Source: an uncultured bacterium (lineage in GTDB: Bacteria > Muiribacteriota > Ozemobacteria > Ozemobacterales > Ozemobacteraceae). From it: 64,000 nucleotides of DNA. The stretch is from NCBI GenBank assembly GCA_937949615.1, contig CALEDQ010000030.1:62001-126000 (forward strand), given 5' to 3'. Under the pieces are notes generated by a model, which saw only the letters and a list, made by a program, of their open reading frames with translations, did no database searches and had not been told where the DNA came from. The position numbers and the translations under genes were made by a program. Of the stretch, positions 35,488 to 43,601 are shown piece by piece (position 1 is the first letter of the stretch; each line of letters starts with the position of its first letter).

Positions 35488-36039
35488 ATGGATCAGGAAA
35501 ACCTCGATAACAGCAATGAAATAATCAAGGCCTCACAGTCAGAAGAAAATACTGGTGGCCAGCAGAACGAAAAGCCAGATGCGGCACAGTCTGCCCGTAT
35601 TTCGCTGGCGGCTCTCTGGTTTTACAACTTCTTCTTCATTCTGCTTTCTCTGCATGCGCCTTATCGTTTTATTTACATGCTGCCGGATCTGGTCATTACC
35701 TCGCAGGGGCTCGATTACGATATGGGCGGGATCTTTCCGCATCTGGGCTCGGCCATTGCAGCGGCAGTCATTCAAACCGGGCTGGCGTTTCTGATTACGC
35801 TGATTGCAACGATTGCCAGGCTCATTTTTCGCCGACTCGATGCTTTTCTGGTGTCGTTTCTGTCGATATGCGGGCTGCAGGTTCTTGTTTATTCCCGGAT
35901 TTACTTTGACGCGAAAACCGACCCGGCCATTCTCAAGGCATTTGGGCCATTCACGACCTCATGGACATTTCTGGCGCTGTTCTTTCTAGGCTCAATATTC
36001 AGACTATACCGGCAAAAAGCCGGCAAAAAACAAAATTGA
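35488..36039 (+). CDS. Integral membrane protein of unknown function
   Basis: 183 residues. A hydrophilic, Gln/Glu/Asn-rich cytoplasmic N-terminus of about 37 residues precedes four hydrophobic helices (approximately 40-60, 80-105, 112-132 and 155-172) and a basic end. The ATG has GAGGAG seven bases upstream. It is divergent from the TipAS-like regulator across 124 bases that hold both promoters, so it could be under the same control, but no such link is proven. No family recognised. Confidence 0.7.
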   Translation: MDQENLDNSNEIIKASQSEENTGGQQNEKPDAAQSARISLAALWFYNFFFILLSLHAPYRFIYMLPDLVITSQGLDYDMGGIFPHLGSAIAAAVIQTGLAFLITLIATIARLIFRRLDAFLVSFLSICGLQVLVYSRIYFDAKTDPAILKAFGPFTTSWTFLALFFLGSIFRLYRQKAGKKQN

Positions 36040-36068
36040 GCGGAAATGGGCTTCTGAACTGCAGAAAA

Positions 36069-36782
36069 TCAAGCAGATGTGGTTTTGCCGAGATTGCGGC
36101 GGTGATTGAAAAAAATTGAGGGCAGCTCGTCGATTTCGAGGTCTTTGATGGCGTTTTCGAGAAAATCGAGCTCGGCAAAAGCAGAATCAGAGACGTTTGC
36201 AGCGTAATGCGGCAGACCGCAGAAAACCGAAACCGGCACGGCTCTCGGCACGACCGCGCTTTCCGGCAGAGCCTCGGCAGCCCCCGAAATAGCCATGAAC
36301 AGAACCTGCAACGACCTGGTTGCCCGCAAACGCCGCACCAGTTGTTCGATGTTTTTGTCTGCATCCCGGGCAATGACTACAAGCAACTTTTCGCCGGCAT
36401 CAGCCATGTGTTCAAGCATGAGAAAGTTCTGATCAACTGAGCCAGAAAGTCGCAAGGGAGCCAACCCGCTCTTAACGGCGAGATTGAACCAGCGTGGATC
36501 ATGTTTTTCAGAGAGAAAGACCAGGCGTACCGGTCGTTTAAAAACGCGCAGGGCGGTTATCCAGGTCAGGATACCGAAATCGCGGGCGATAAAAATCTGC
36601 CCGCCGGGTTTGAGGTCGGTTTCACCCCAGACACGAAAATACGGAAAAAAGACACTGCCGACAAAGCGGGCCAGATAGCGACAGACCTTCCAGGCCAGCC
36701 TGCCAGGAGTTTCTGTCGGTCTGAAAGTTTCGTGGTGGTGCGGATGCTCAGTCTTCTGATCTGATTCCGGGTATTCGCTCAT
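36069..36782 (-). CDS. Acyltransferase-like protein without catalytic motif
   Basis: 237 residues from the ATG at 36782; the frame extends to a TTG at 36827, but that part overlaps the upstream gene further. The central region (GETDLKPGGQIFIARDFG, VRLVFLSEKHDPRWFNLAVKSGLAPLRLSG) has the strand-helix order of lysophospholipid acyltransferases, in which NHxxxxD would be expected where ARDFGIL stands; the FPEGTR motif is also absent. It may be a degenerate relative or an unrelated fold. It is the last gene of the FloA cluster, which hints at a membrane-lipid role. Confidence 0.5.
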   Translation of the reverse strand: MSEYPESDQKTEHPHHHETFRPTETPGRLAWKVCRYLARFVGSVFFPYFRVWGETDLKPGGQIFIARDFGILTWITALRVFKRPVRLVFLSEKHDPRWFNLAVKSGLAPLRLSGSVDQNFLMLEHMADAGEKLLVVIARDADKNIEQLVRRLRATRSLQVLFMAISGAAEALPESAVVPRAVPVSVFCGLPHYAANVSDSAFAELDFLENAIKDLEIDELPSIFFNHRRNLGKTTSA

Positions 36783-37341
36783 ATATGCGGTTGATGTTAT
36801 AGCGTTGTAGAACTTCGGAAAGCACAAAGGTTTTCAGCAGGTCCTGGCGGCTCAGTTTAAAGCCGTCATGATGACGGCGAGCCTCAGCCTGATCGATAGA
36901 AGCCTCGGACTGTACCGGCAGCGAAGCTCTGGCTTCGGGAATTTCATCTTCGTAATTTGTTCGCCCCGACACGGCCGGCAGCTCGTCATAATTAACCTCA
37001 ACCCGGCCGAAAGCACTTTCGTAACCTTTCGATTCAAGAGACGGCAGCTGATCGTAGTTAACTTCACCGCGGACCGGCATTGCCGAAAGTCTGGCTTCCG
37101 CAACCGGTTGTTCGTATGCTGGAGCCGGCTGCTTCTTTTTCTTTGCCCTTTTTTCGCGGGCACGCTTTGCGGTATTGTCGATATCGGCAGTCTGACCGGC
37201 GCCACCGCCTGGCGTTTTAAAGAAATCATCGAGGGTGGTAAGCTCAGAGAAGTCGATATTAGCGTCTTCTTCCTGCTTTTTTTTCTGAATTTCCGACCAG
37301 ACCGAGTAGATCAGGGCGAGAATTACGATTACTACTTCCAC
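36748..37341 (-). CDS. Membrane-anchored linker protein with repeated NYDxLP motifs
   Basis: 197 residues. One N-terminal helix (1-15) is followed by charged, low-complexity sequence with a basic stretch (about 58-72, AKRAREKRAKKKK), then repeated short motifs EVNYDQLPSLESKGYES and EVNYDELPAVSGRTNYED (about 92-130), and a C-terminal helical segment ending ERIPGIRSED. The GTG start has AGGAGG seven bases upstream and lies 20 bases after the floA stop. The motifs could be binding sites for a partner. No family recognised; the FloA context suggests a membrane microdomain role. Confidence 0.72.
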   Translation of the reverse strand: MEVVIVILALIYSVWSEIQKKKQEEDANIDFSELTTLDDFFKTPGGGAGQTADIDNTAKRAREKRAKKKKQPAPAYEQPVAEARLSAMPVRGEVNYDQLPSLESKGYESAFGRVEVNYDELPAVSGRTNYEDEIPEARASLPVQSEASIDQAEARRHHDGFKLSRQDLLKTFVLSEVLQRYNINRIYERIPGIRSED

Positions 37342-37361
37342 TTAAGAGCCTCCTGGGCGTC

Positions 37362-38348
37362 TCAGCGCTTGTTTCCGGCCTTGGGTGGTTCAGCCATGTG
37401 CGAGAATGATTTTCTCATTTCGGTGTCAGAACTGATATTCTTGAGAGTATAATAATCGAGAATGCCCATATTTCCGTCTTTGAGGGCATCAGCAATCGCC
37501 TGCGGGATTGAAGCTTCAGCTTCGACAAGTCTCGCCTTCATTTCCTGTTCGAGAGCTTTCATTTCCTGCTCTTTGGCTTCTGCCATGGCGCGGCGTTCTG
37601 CGGCTTTGGCCTGAGCGATCTTCATATCAGCTTCTGACTGGTCGATCTGCAGTTTGGCACCAATGTTTTCGCCAACATCGACGTCGGCGATATCGATCGA
37701 AAGAATTTCGAAAGCGGTGTTGGCATCGAGGCCCTTATCCTGAATGGTTTTTGAAATTCTGTCGGGATTTTCGAGAATTTCTTCGTGACTGGCAGCAGAA
37801 CCGATGGTGGTAACGATACCTTCGCCGACGCGGGCAAGAATCGTTTCTTCGGTGGCGCCACCGACGAGTTTGTTGATGTCGGCTTTAACAGTGACGCGGG
37901 CAATCGCCTTGACCTGAATGCCGTTTTTGGCCATAGCGGCTACCAGCGGCGTCTGAATAACTTTGGGCTTGACGCAGAGTTTTACCGCATCGAGAACGTC
38001 GCGACCGGCGAGATCAATGGCGGTTGCCTGCTTGAAAGAGAGGTTGATACCGGCCTTCTGCGCCGCAATAAGTGCTGAGCATACTTTTGAAACGTTCCCA
38101 CCGGCGAGAAAGTGCGATTCGAGGGCCTGCAGCCCGATATCTATACCGCCCTTCTTGACCATGATGGCGGGGTTAATGATGGCGTGCGGAGATACTCTTC
38201 TGAAGCGCATACCGATAAAATCGAGCGGACTGACGCTCACGTCAGAAGCGATGGCGCTGATCCAGAGACCAACCGGTACAAAATAGGTGAAGACGAAAAA
38301 CAGGAAAATCCCAATAAAAGCGCCAATCAGAATAAAGCCTTCAGACAT
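37362..38348 (-). CDS. floA: Flotillin-like protein FloA
   Basis: 328 residues. An N-terminal membrane hairpin (about 5-35) precedes the SPFH-type domain beginning VSPLDFIGMRFRRVSP and HAIINPAIMVKKGG, followed by a helical Glu/Ala/Lys-rich flotillin region (about 225-275). Length and sequence match FloA (YqfA), a scaffold of membrane microdomains that associates with NfeD-type partners. Two NfeD genes sit just upstream, which agrees with the usual pairing. The ATG has GGAGG seven bases upstream. Confidence 0.96.
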   Translation of the reverse strand: MSEGFILIGAFIGIFLFFVFTYFVPVGLWISAIASDVSVSPLDFIGMRFRRVSPHAIINPAIMVKKGGIDIGLQALESHFLAGGNVSKVCSALIAAQKAGINLSFKQATAIDLAGRDVLDAVKLCVKPKVIQTPLVAAMAKNGIQVKAIARVTVKADINKLVGGATEETILARVGEGIVTTIGSAASHEEILENPDRISKTIQDKGLDANTAFEILSIDIADVDVGENIGAKLQIDQSEADMKIAQAKAAERRAMAEAKEQEMKALEQEMKARLVEAEASIPQAIADALKDGNMGILDYYTLKNISSDTEMRKSFSHMAEPPKAGNKR

Positions 38349-38413
38349 TCTACCCCTCCGTTAATGAGAATCTGTTAATTCATCAATCAATATCAGTTAA
38401 AGCACCGGCAAAG

Positions 38414-39085
38414 TCAAGCTGATTCGTTTTCTGAACCACCGGGAATCTCGGCAACGATGATGCGGCCAGCGGTCGCTTTCATGACTTTGATTTTCGCACC
38501 CTTTTCGACAAATTCGCCGTCAGTGATAACATCGAGACGTTCGCCGTCAATCCTCGCGATACCGGAAGGGCGCAGCATGGTCGTTGCAACGCCTTCGCGC
38601 CCGATATAGCGCTGCATGTCCTCGACAGCGACAAAACCCTCGGCAGCCGACGATTCAGTGGAAAGAACGAAATTTTTACCCAGACTGGTCTTCGGAAAAA
38701 TGAAGAAAAACCACAGCAGCAGCAGAATGACGCCAATGATACCGGAAAAGGTGGCAACAACCGCCATCGTGCTGCTGAGTTTGAGATAGGCAGCGACAAT
38801 GCCACCGCCAAGCAGCAGAATACCGATAACCCCGGTTATACCAAACCCTGGAATAATGGCAATTTCGAGAAAAAGGAAGAGAAAGCCTGCAAGCATCAGC
38901 ATTATAACCATCATGCCCCAGGCCGGTTTTTCAGCCTGTTCAGCGAAACCAGGTGTTGTCGAAGCCTGATCAGAAGAACCTACAGCCGTCTTTTCAGGCA
39001 GCAGTTCAGCCGTATCGCTGGCAGCAAAGGCCGGTACAGTGGCAAAAGTGGTTATCAGGAGCAAAAAGACTAGCAGATATCGCAT
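38414..39085 (-). CDS. Short NfeD-family membrane protein
   Basis: 223 residues from the ATG at 39085 (AGAGGA six bases upstream); an ATG seven codons earlier is rejected. A signal peptide (1-22) and Ser/Thr linker are followed by four membrane helices (about 55-140) including the NfeD signature EIAIIPGFGITGVIG, and a C-terminal OB-fold (about 160-223) with GREGVATTMLRPSGIARIDGE split. It lacks the protease part and resembles the short NfeD1b partners encoded next to flotillins. Confidence 0.93.
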   Translation of the reverse strand: MRYLLVFLLLITTFATVPAFAASDTAELLPEKTAVGSSDQASTTPGFAEQAEKPAWGMMVIMLMLAGFLFLFLEIAIIPGFGITGVIGILLLGGGIVAAYLKLSSTMAVVATFSGIIGVILLLLWFFFIFPKTSLGKNFVLSTESSAAEGFVAVEDMQRYIGREGVATTMLRPSGIARIDGERLDVITDGEFVEKGAKIKVMKATAGRIIVAEIPGGSENESA

Positions 39086-39175
39086 GCTGTTTCCTCTGGT
39101 TGTCATATTGAATATGGTTTAATTTAACACAACCGGGTGTGATAAATCAGAAAAAACCTGACGATGCTCAGAAAC

Positions 39176-40519
39176 TCAGCCGACGACCTGGCGAACGACG
39201 ATTTTCTGGCCTTCTACTTTTCTGACAACGACGCGGGCGCCCTTTTCGATAAAATCACCGTCAGAAACGGCATCGTAGCGCTCATCGCCAATCTGAACCT
39301 TGCCGGAAGGACGGCAGGGCGAGGTGGCAATGCCTTCGAGGTTGAGCAGATGATCGTAAACATTGGCTTCGGTAGCAACGAAGCCCTGCTCCGGAGCCAT
39401 CTCTTCTTTGAGAACGAAACGGTCGAAAACGCGCAGCTTCGGGCCCCACCAGTAAACCAACCCGGTAATTATCACCGAATAGGTTATAATGCTGGCAATG
39501 GCGGTCAAAGCTGAATAAATGCCACCAAAAACCATTACGATACTGAAGCAGACGGCAATTATGCCTGAAACTCCGGTTATACCAAAGCCGGGAATAATAA
39601 AAGCCTCGATCAGCAGCAGCACCATGCCGACGACGAAAAGAATCAACGCCTCAAGACCCGCCATATAGGCAAACAGGTGCCCGCCGAAAAACAGGGCAAG
39701 GCAGACAATGCCAGCCCAGCCGAGAATGCCGAAGCCGGCGACGAAAAATTCAAGAACCAGGCACCAGAAACCAACCGTAAACAGAATGACGCTGATCTGC
39801 GGGTTGGTTAGATAGCGGGCGATCCATTCGGCTGAAGTCGGCTCGATACGCTCGACCCTGGCGTTCTCGAGATTGAGAATTCGCAGCGCCGAAGTAATCG
39901 AAGCGACAATATGATCGCAATAACCGTGCTTCAGAGCCATCTCTGAGGTCAGAGTCAGAATTTCGCCCTTTTTGTTGAGACCTTCAATCGTATCGTGATT
40001 CTTGTCGACCATCGCTTCGGCAATTGCCGGCGGGCGCTTGCGGGCTTCGGCCGAGGCCCTGAATTCAGCCCGGAAAGCCGAGACAAATTTTTCTTCGGCA
40101 GCCTGCACGCCGGTACCCATCAGCATTATCGGGGTCGCAGCGCCCATTTCAGAGCCTGGTTCCATGAAAATACGGTGGCATGAAATGGCGATCAGGGCAG
40201 CGGCCGACAGGGCGCGGCCCTTGACGTAGGCTATGGTTGAAACTTTTGAACGCAGCAGCGCGTCTTTGATTTCCTGGGAAGATTCGACGAGGCCGCCGTT
40301 AGAATTGATTTCGAGAATGACGGCGGCGGCGTTTTCGAGCTCGGCACGGCGCAACTGGCGCTGAATGAAAAACGACAGGCCCTTGTCGATTTCCTTGTGG
40401 ACTTCAACGACAAAAACGGTGCCTGAAGCGCTCTGGGCGGCCACCGGGAGCGGCGCGGACATCAGAAGAACAAGAAAAAAAGAAATGAGAAAACCCATGC
40501 AGCGCGCGAGGCTCTGCAT
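39176..40519 (-). CDS. nfeD: NfeD-family membrane-bound serine protease
   Basis: 447 residues from the ATG at 40519; the frame is open upstream but that part overlaps rpsU. A signal peptide (about 8-30) is followed by a ClpP-like protease domain (about 35-245) with GGLVESSQEIKDAL and VKGRALSAAALIAISCHRI, where the Ser of ALSAA is the expected nucleophile, then NfeD membrane helices (about 260-355) and a C-terminal OB-fold. Long NfeD proteins cleave hydrophobic membrane substrates and work with flotillin/stomatin partners, here the FloA encoded two genes downstream. Confidence 0.93.
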   Translation of the reverse strand: MQSLARCMGFLISFFLVLLMSAPLPVAAQSASGTVFVVEVHKEIDKGLSFFIQRQLRRAELENAAAVILEINSNGGLVESSQEIKDALLRSKVSTIAYVKGRALSAAALIAISCHRIFMEPGSEMGAATPIMLMGTGVQAAEEKFVSAFRAEFRASAEARKRPPAIAEAMVDKNHDTIEGLNKKGEILTLTSEMALKHGYCDHIVASITSALRILNLENARVERIEPTSAEWIARYLTNPQISVILFTVGFWCLVLEFFVAGFGILGWAGIVCLALFFGGHLFAYMAGLEALILFVVGMVLLLIEAFIIPGFGITGVSGIIAVCFSIVMVFGGIYSALTAIASIITYSVIITGLVYWWGPKLRVFDRFVLKEEMAPEQGFVATEANVYDHLLNLEGIATSPCRPSGKVQIGDERYDAVSDGDFIEKGARVVVRKVEGQKIVVRQVVG

Positions 40520-40550
40520 GGGCTGTTTTACAGCGAAATCAGCTGCCGTT

Positions 40551-40733
40551 TTAGCGGCGGCGTCTCTGCTTGCGGCGTGCTTCAGCAGCTTTGCGTTTCT
40601 GCTTTTCACTTGGTTTTTCATAGGCCCTGCGGCGTTTGATTTCCTTCACGATGCCAGCTTCCTGGCATTTTTTCTGGAAGCGCTTCAATGCCTTTTCCAG
40701 TGGTTCATCCTTCATTACTCTTACTTCTGCCAT
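40551..40733 (-). CDS. rpsU: 30S ribosomal protein S21
   Basis: 60 residues: MAEVRVMKDEPLEKALKRF at the start, KCQEAGIVKEIKRRRAYEK in the middle and a very basic end (RRKQRRRR), the standard S21 pattern. It has a strong GGGGG ribosome site. It lies 60 bases after the HIT gene and 31 bases before the nfeD start in the same leftward cluster, and its position fixes where nfeD may begin. S21 helps recognition of mRNA on the small subunit. Confidence 0.95.
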   Translation of the reverse strand: MAEVRVMKDEPLEKALKRFQKKCQEAGIVKEIKRRRAYEKPSEKQKRKAAEARRKQRRRR

Positions 40734-40793
40734 TCAATTCACCCCCCTTCTGATTTCGTATCAGAGAGGTTTCCCTCGTATGTTCGATTAGAT

Positions 40794-41135
40794 TCAGCCC
40801 GGAGGCCAGTTAAGACGACGTTTGCCGAGAACGTGAAAATGAATATGATGCACGGTCTGACCGGCTTCATCACCGCAGTTGGCCACAACCCGGAAACCTT
40901 TTTCGAGGCCCAGTTCGCCCGCCAGTCTGGCGATGGTCGCAAAGATCTGCGACAGCATTTTCCCGTCGCTGGCGGCCGGGTCAGTCAGTTTTGCAACATG
41001 TTTGACCGGTATAACCAGCACATGCACCGGTGCCTGCGGATTGATATCTTTGAAGGCAACCACTGAGTCGTCGCGATAGACGATCTCGGCGGGAATCTTG
41101 CCGTCAACGATTTTACAAAACAGACACTGTTCCAT
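40794..41135 (-). CDS. HIT-family nucleotide hydrolase (HinT type)
   Basis: 113 residues. Opening CLFCKIVDGKIPAEIVY with the zinc-type CxxC and the histidine triad VHHIHFHVLG (HxHxH) near the C-terminus identify the HinT branch, which hydrolyses aminoacyl- or lipid-linked adenylates (AMP-lysine type). It is the first gene of the cluster reading HIT, rpsU, nfeD, short nfeD, floA. No Shine-Dalgarno site precedes the ATG; the -10 box ends only ten bases upstream, so the message is nearly leaderless. Confidence 0.95.
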   Translation of the reverse strand: MEQCLFCKIVDGKIPAEIVYRDDSVVAFKDINPQAPVHVLVIPVKHVAKLTDPAASDGKMLSQIFATIARLAGELGLEKGFRVVANCGDEAGQTVHHIHFHVLGKRRLNWPPG

Positions 41136-41145
41136 GGTGAGGTGA

Positions 41146-41174
41146 ATTGTACATCAGCAAAAACTGCTTGTCAA
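41146..41174 (-). promoter_or_regulatory. Near-consensus promoter of the HIT-rpsU-nfeD-floA cluster
   Basis: TTGACA (41174-41169) and TACAAT (41151-41146) with a 17-base spacer on the minus strand; five and six matches to the sigma-70 boxes. The predicted transcript start is about four bases before the ATG at 41135. Confidence 0.75.
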
Positions 41175-41193
41175 CAAAATTGTCGGTGCGGTT

Positions 41194-41853
41194 TCAGTTT
41201 TCGGAATCGCGCAGAACAACCTCGCCATGCATGCCGGGGTTGTATTTGCTCTTGTTGGTCGAGATCGGTGAGCGCAGAAAGCGAATGGCTCTGATGCCAG
41301 CGTCGTGTGCTTCGCTGATGTCAGTATCGGAGTCGCCATAAAACAGGCTGATGCCATGTTTTTTAATAAAAACAGCCTTGCTGGTTTTGCCGGAGAAAAT
41401 TGCAGCCGGCTGCCCTTCGAGCTTGAATTCGCGGTGCAGCAGGCGGGTAAGAATCTCGCCTTTAACTTCCGGGCGGGCGGTAATAAAATAGACCTTGTCG
41501 CCGCGTTTTTTGTGCATTTCGATGATGTCACGGGCCGCTTCTTTCGGCATGCTGAAACGGTCGAAATCGCAGCTCATGTCTTTCCAGAAAAGGTCGGAAC
41601 TGAGGGGTTTCGGGCCATATTTGTTGGTGCCGTTCGGGCCGTCGGTATTGCTGAAAGCATAGTAAAAGCCGGGTGAAGAAAAAAGAACCGTATCATCGAC
41701 GTCAAAACCGACAGAAACCGGTTTTTCGGGCAGAGAAGCTGCGATTTCCTCGACCGTGGTGGTCAGGTAGGTAAAGGTTTTGGCCGGGGCGGGAGCCGCA
41801 ACCAGCAGCATGATCATGACAAGACTGAGAAGCCAGCGTCGCAAATTCATCAT
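41194..41853 (-). CDS. aphA: Class B acid phosphatase, secreted
   Basis: 219 residues. The signal peptide (1-24, ending APA) is followed by the class B signature VGFDVDDTVLFSSPGF (nucleophile Asp near 50), FWKDM, YFITARPE (motif with Thr), the Lys in GKTSKAVFIKKH and LFYGDSDTDISEAHDAG (acidic pair). These are the features of AphA, a periplasmic metal-dependent phosphatase/phosphotransferase acting on nucleotides and sugar phosphates. The ATG has AAGGAG six bases upstream. It lies just upstream of, but separately from, the HIT-initiated cluster. Confidence 0.95.
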   Translation of the reverse strand: MMNLRRWLLSLVMIMLLVAAPAPAKTFTYLTTTVEEIAASLPEKPVSVGFDVDDTVLFSSPGFYYAFSNTDGPNGTNKYGPKPLSSDLFWKDMSCDFDRFSMPKEAARDIIEMHKKRGDKVYFITARPEVKGEILTRLLHREFKLEGQPAAIFSGKTSKAVFIKKHGISLFYGDSDTDISEAHDAGIRAIRFLRSPISTNKSKYNPGMHGEVVLRDSEN

Positions 41854-42024
41854 TCGTTCTCCTTATTGAAAATCTTCTGACTGCAACCAGTAAAAAACGA
41901 AACCGGTACATTTTCAACTTAATTTTTCACACCCTCCTGCCCATAATGATTCGACTGCGATTCGTGCATTTATCGCGGAATTATGGTAATTTATCCGACA
42001 TACCAGATGAATGGAGAAAGAGCG

Positions 42025-42819
42025 ATGAACAGCGCCAAAATCTTTATTGACCCTGCGAAGTGCCGCAAAGACGGTATCTGTGTTAAAATCTGCCCATGTC
42101 AGATCTTTAAGCCGGGAAAATCCGGGGTTCCGGAAGTCGAAGCCGGTCTGGTATCGACCTGCATCAAATGCGGCCACTGTGTATCGGCCTGCCCGGGGGA
42201 TGCAATCACTGTGACGGCTCTGGATGCAGCCGATTTCAAACCCGGAATCGACAAACTGCCGGAATTTGAAGTGTTCGAAAATCTGGTAATGAGCCGACGT
42301 TCGATTCGCTCTTTTAAAAGCGAGCCAGTCAAGATCGAGCTGCTGCAGAAACTGCTCGACATGACCAGATACTGCCCGACCGCCAAGAATACCCAGTCAC
42401 TTTCGTGGCTGATCGTAAACGGTCATGAAAAAGTCAGGAAGGTCGCCGCCGATGTCATCAATATTTTCAGGCCGATTGAGCGTATGGCACCGCTGGTCGC
42501 CGCCTTTGACAATGGCGAAGATCCTGTCTGCCGCAATGCCCCACAGCTTCTCGTCGCCTACGGCTCCGAAAAATATGCCTGGGGTAATCTCGACGCTGCC
42601 ATAGCTATAGCCAACCTCGAACTGGCCGCCAAAACCAGCGGTCTCGGCACCTGCTGGGGCGGTTTTGTCACCAATGCGGCCGCCTCTGACAAACAAATCG
42701 GCAAAAACCTTGGCCTCGATGACTCTGAAAAGATTTTTGCGGCGCTGATGATCGGCTACCCTAAATACGCCTACAGAAAAGTTCCGCCACGCAACGCGCT
42801 GCGTCTCAAAGTCGTCTGA
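42025..42819 (+). CDS. Ferredoxin-nitroreductase fusion protein
   Basis: 264 residues from the ATG at 42025, which has GGAG eight bases upstream; an open extension to 41983 is rejected. Residues 1-65 form a two-cluster ferredoxin (CRKDGICVKICPCQIF and CIKCGHCVSACP). Residues 85-264 form an FMN-binding nitroreductase domain (SRRSIRSFKSEPVK, YCPTAKNTQSLSW, LGTCWGGFV). Such fusions are frequent in anaerobes and reduce nitro-compounds or flavin-linked acceptors with electrons from ferredoxin. It is followed after eight bases by cmoM and is probably cotranscribed with it and the MATE gene. Confidence 0.95.
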   Translation: MNSAKIFIDPAKCRKDGICVKICPCQIFKPGKSGVPEVEAGLVSTCIKCGHCVSACPGDAITVTALDAADFKPGIDKLPEFEVFENLVMSRRSIRSFKSEPVKIELLQKLLDMTRYCPTAKNTQSLSWLIVNGHEKVRKVAADVINIFRPIERMAPLVAAFDNGEDPVCRNAPQLLVAYGSEKYAWGNLDAAIAIANLELAAKTSGLGTCWGGFVTNAAASDKQIGKNLGLDDSEKIFAALMIGYPKYAYRKVPPRNALRLKVV

Positions 42820-42827
42820 GCCACTTG

Positions 42828-43601
42828 ATGGACCGCAACTTCGACAAGCTCGCCGGCCGGCTGCGCAAGCATATCTACAGCTCCGATAAAGGAACTGTGC
42901 GACTTGCCATACTGCAACACGACATGCTGACCGGAATCAACGAGCTGACCGCCGGGAAACCACTGCACATACTCGATGCCGGCGGCGGCATGGGTCAGAT
43001 CGCCCGCTGGCTTGCCGAAATGGGGCATCAGATAACGCTATGCGATATTTCGGCAGAAATGCTGCAGACAGCGGCTGAAGAAAACACAAAAGCCGGTCTG
43101 AATGAACGGATCAACATCGTGCACGCCCCGTTGCAGCAGATTCCTGAGCTGCTGCCCGGGGTCAGCTTCGACCTGATTCTGCTGCACGGGGTAATCGAAT
43201 GGATGCAGGAACCACCGCTGGCTCTGCAGACTCTGACGCCGATGCTCAAGCCGGGCGGGGCCATTTCCCTGCTCTACTTCAACCGCAGCAAGCTGATTCT
43301 CAAATGGGGAATCAACGGGCAATTTGACAAGGCCATATCGGGCCGGCCGACTAACCCGCGGGTGCTGACCCCGTCGAATCCACTGAGCGAAACTGACGTT
43401 CTGCCGGTTTTTGCGGCACAAAACCTGGAAATTGTTTCAAAAGCCGGCATCAGGATCTTTTACGGATTTTTTACGAGAATGGTGCAGAAGCGGCCATCGT
43501 GCCAGAGGACGCTCGATCTCGAAATGCAGTATTGTCACACCGAACCTTTCGCTTCGCTCGGCGAACACACACACTTTATATTGAGAAAACCCGCCACATG
43601 A
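42828..43601 (+). CDS. cmoM: tRNA 5-carboxymethoxyuridine methyltransferase
   Basis: 257 residues. The sequence follows E. coli CmoM (SmtA) along its length: DRNFDKLAGRLRKHIYSS at the start, SAM-binding LDAGGGMGQIARWLAEMGH, LHGVIEWMQEP, LKPGGAISLLYFN and the end YCHTEPFASLGEHTHF. CmoM converts cmo5U to its methyl ester at tRNA wobble position 34 (mcmo5U). The ATG at 42828 is preferred to a TTG one codon earlier. Its stop overlaps the MATE start by four bases. No cmoA or cmoB is in this window. Confidence 0.9.
   Translation: MDRNFDKLAGRLRKHIYSSDKGTVRLAILQHDMLTGINELTAGKPLHILDAGGGMGQIARWLAEMGHQITLCDISAEMLQTAAEENTKAGLNERINIVHAPLQQIPELLPGVSFDLILLHGVIEWMQEPPLALQTLTPMLKPGGAISLLYFNRSKLILKWGINGQFDKAISGRPTNPRVLTPSNPLSETDVLPVFAAQNLEIVSKAGIRIFYGFFTRMVQKRPSCQRTLDLEMQYCHTEPFASLGEHTHFILRKPAT

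Noticed and set aside
39086..39175. Possible terminator between the two nfeD genes
   Set aside because: No stem with a T tract; the 90-base gap appears to be ordinary.
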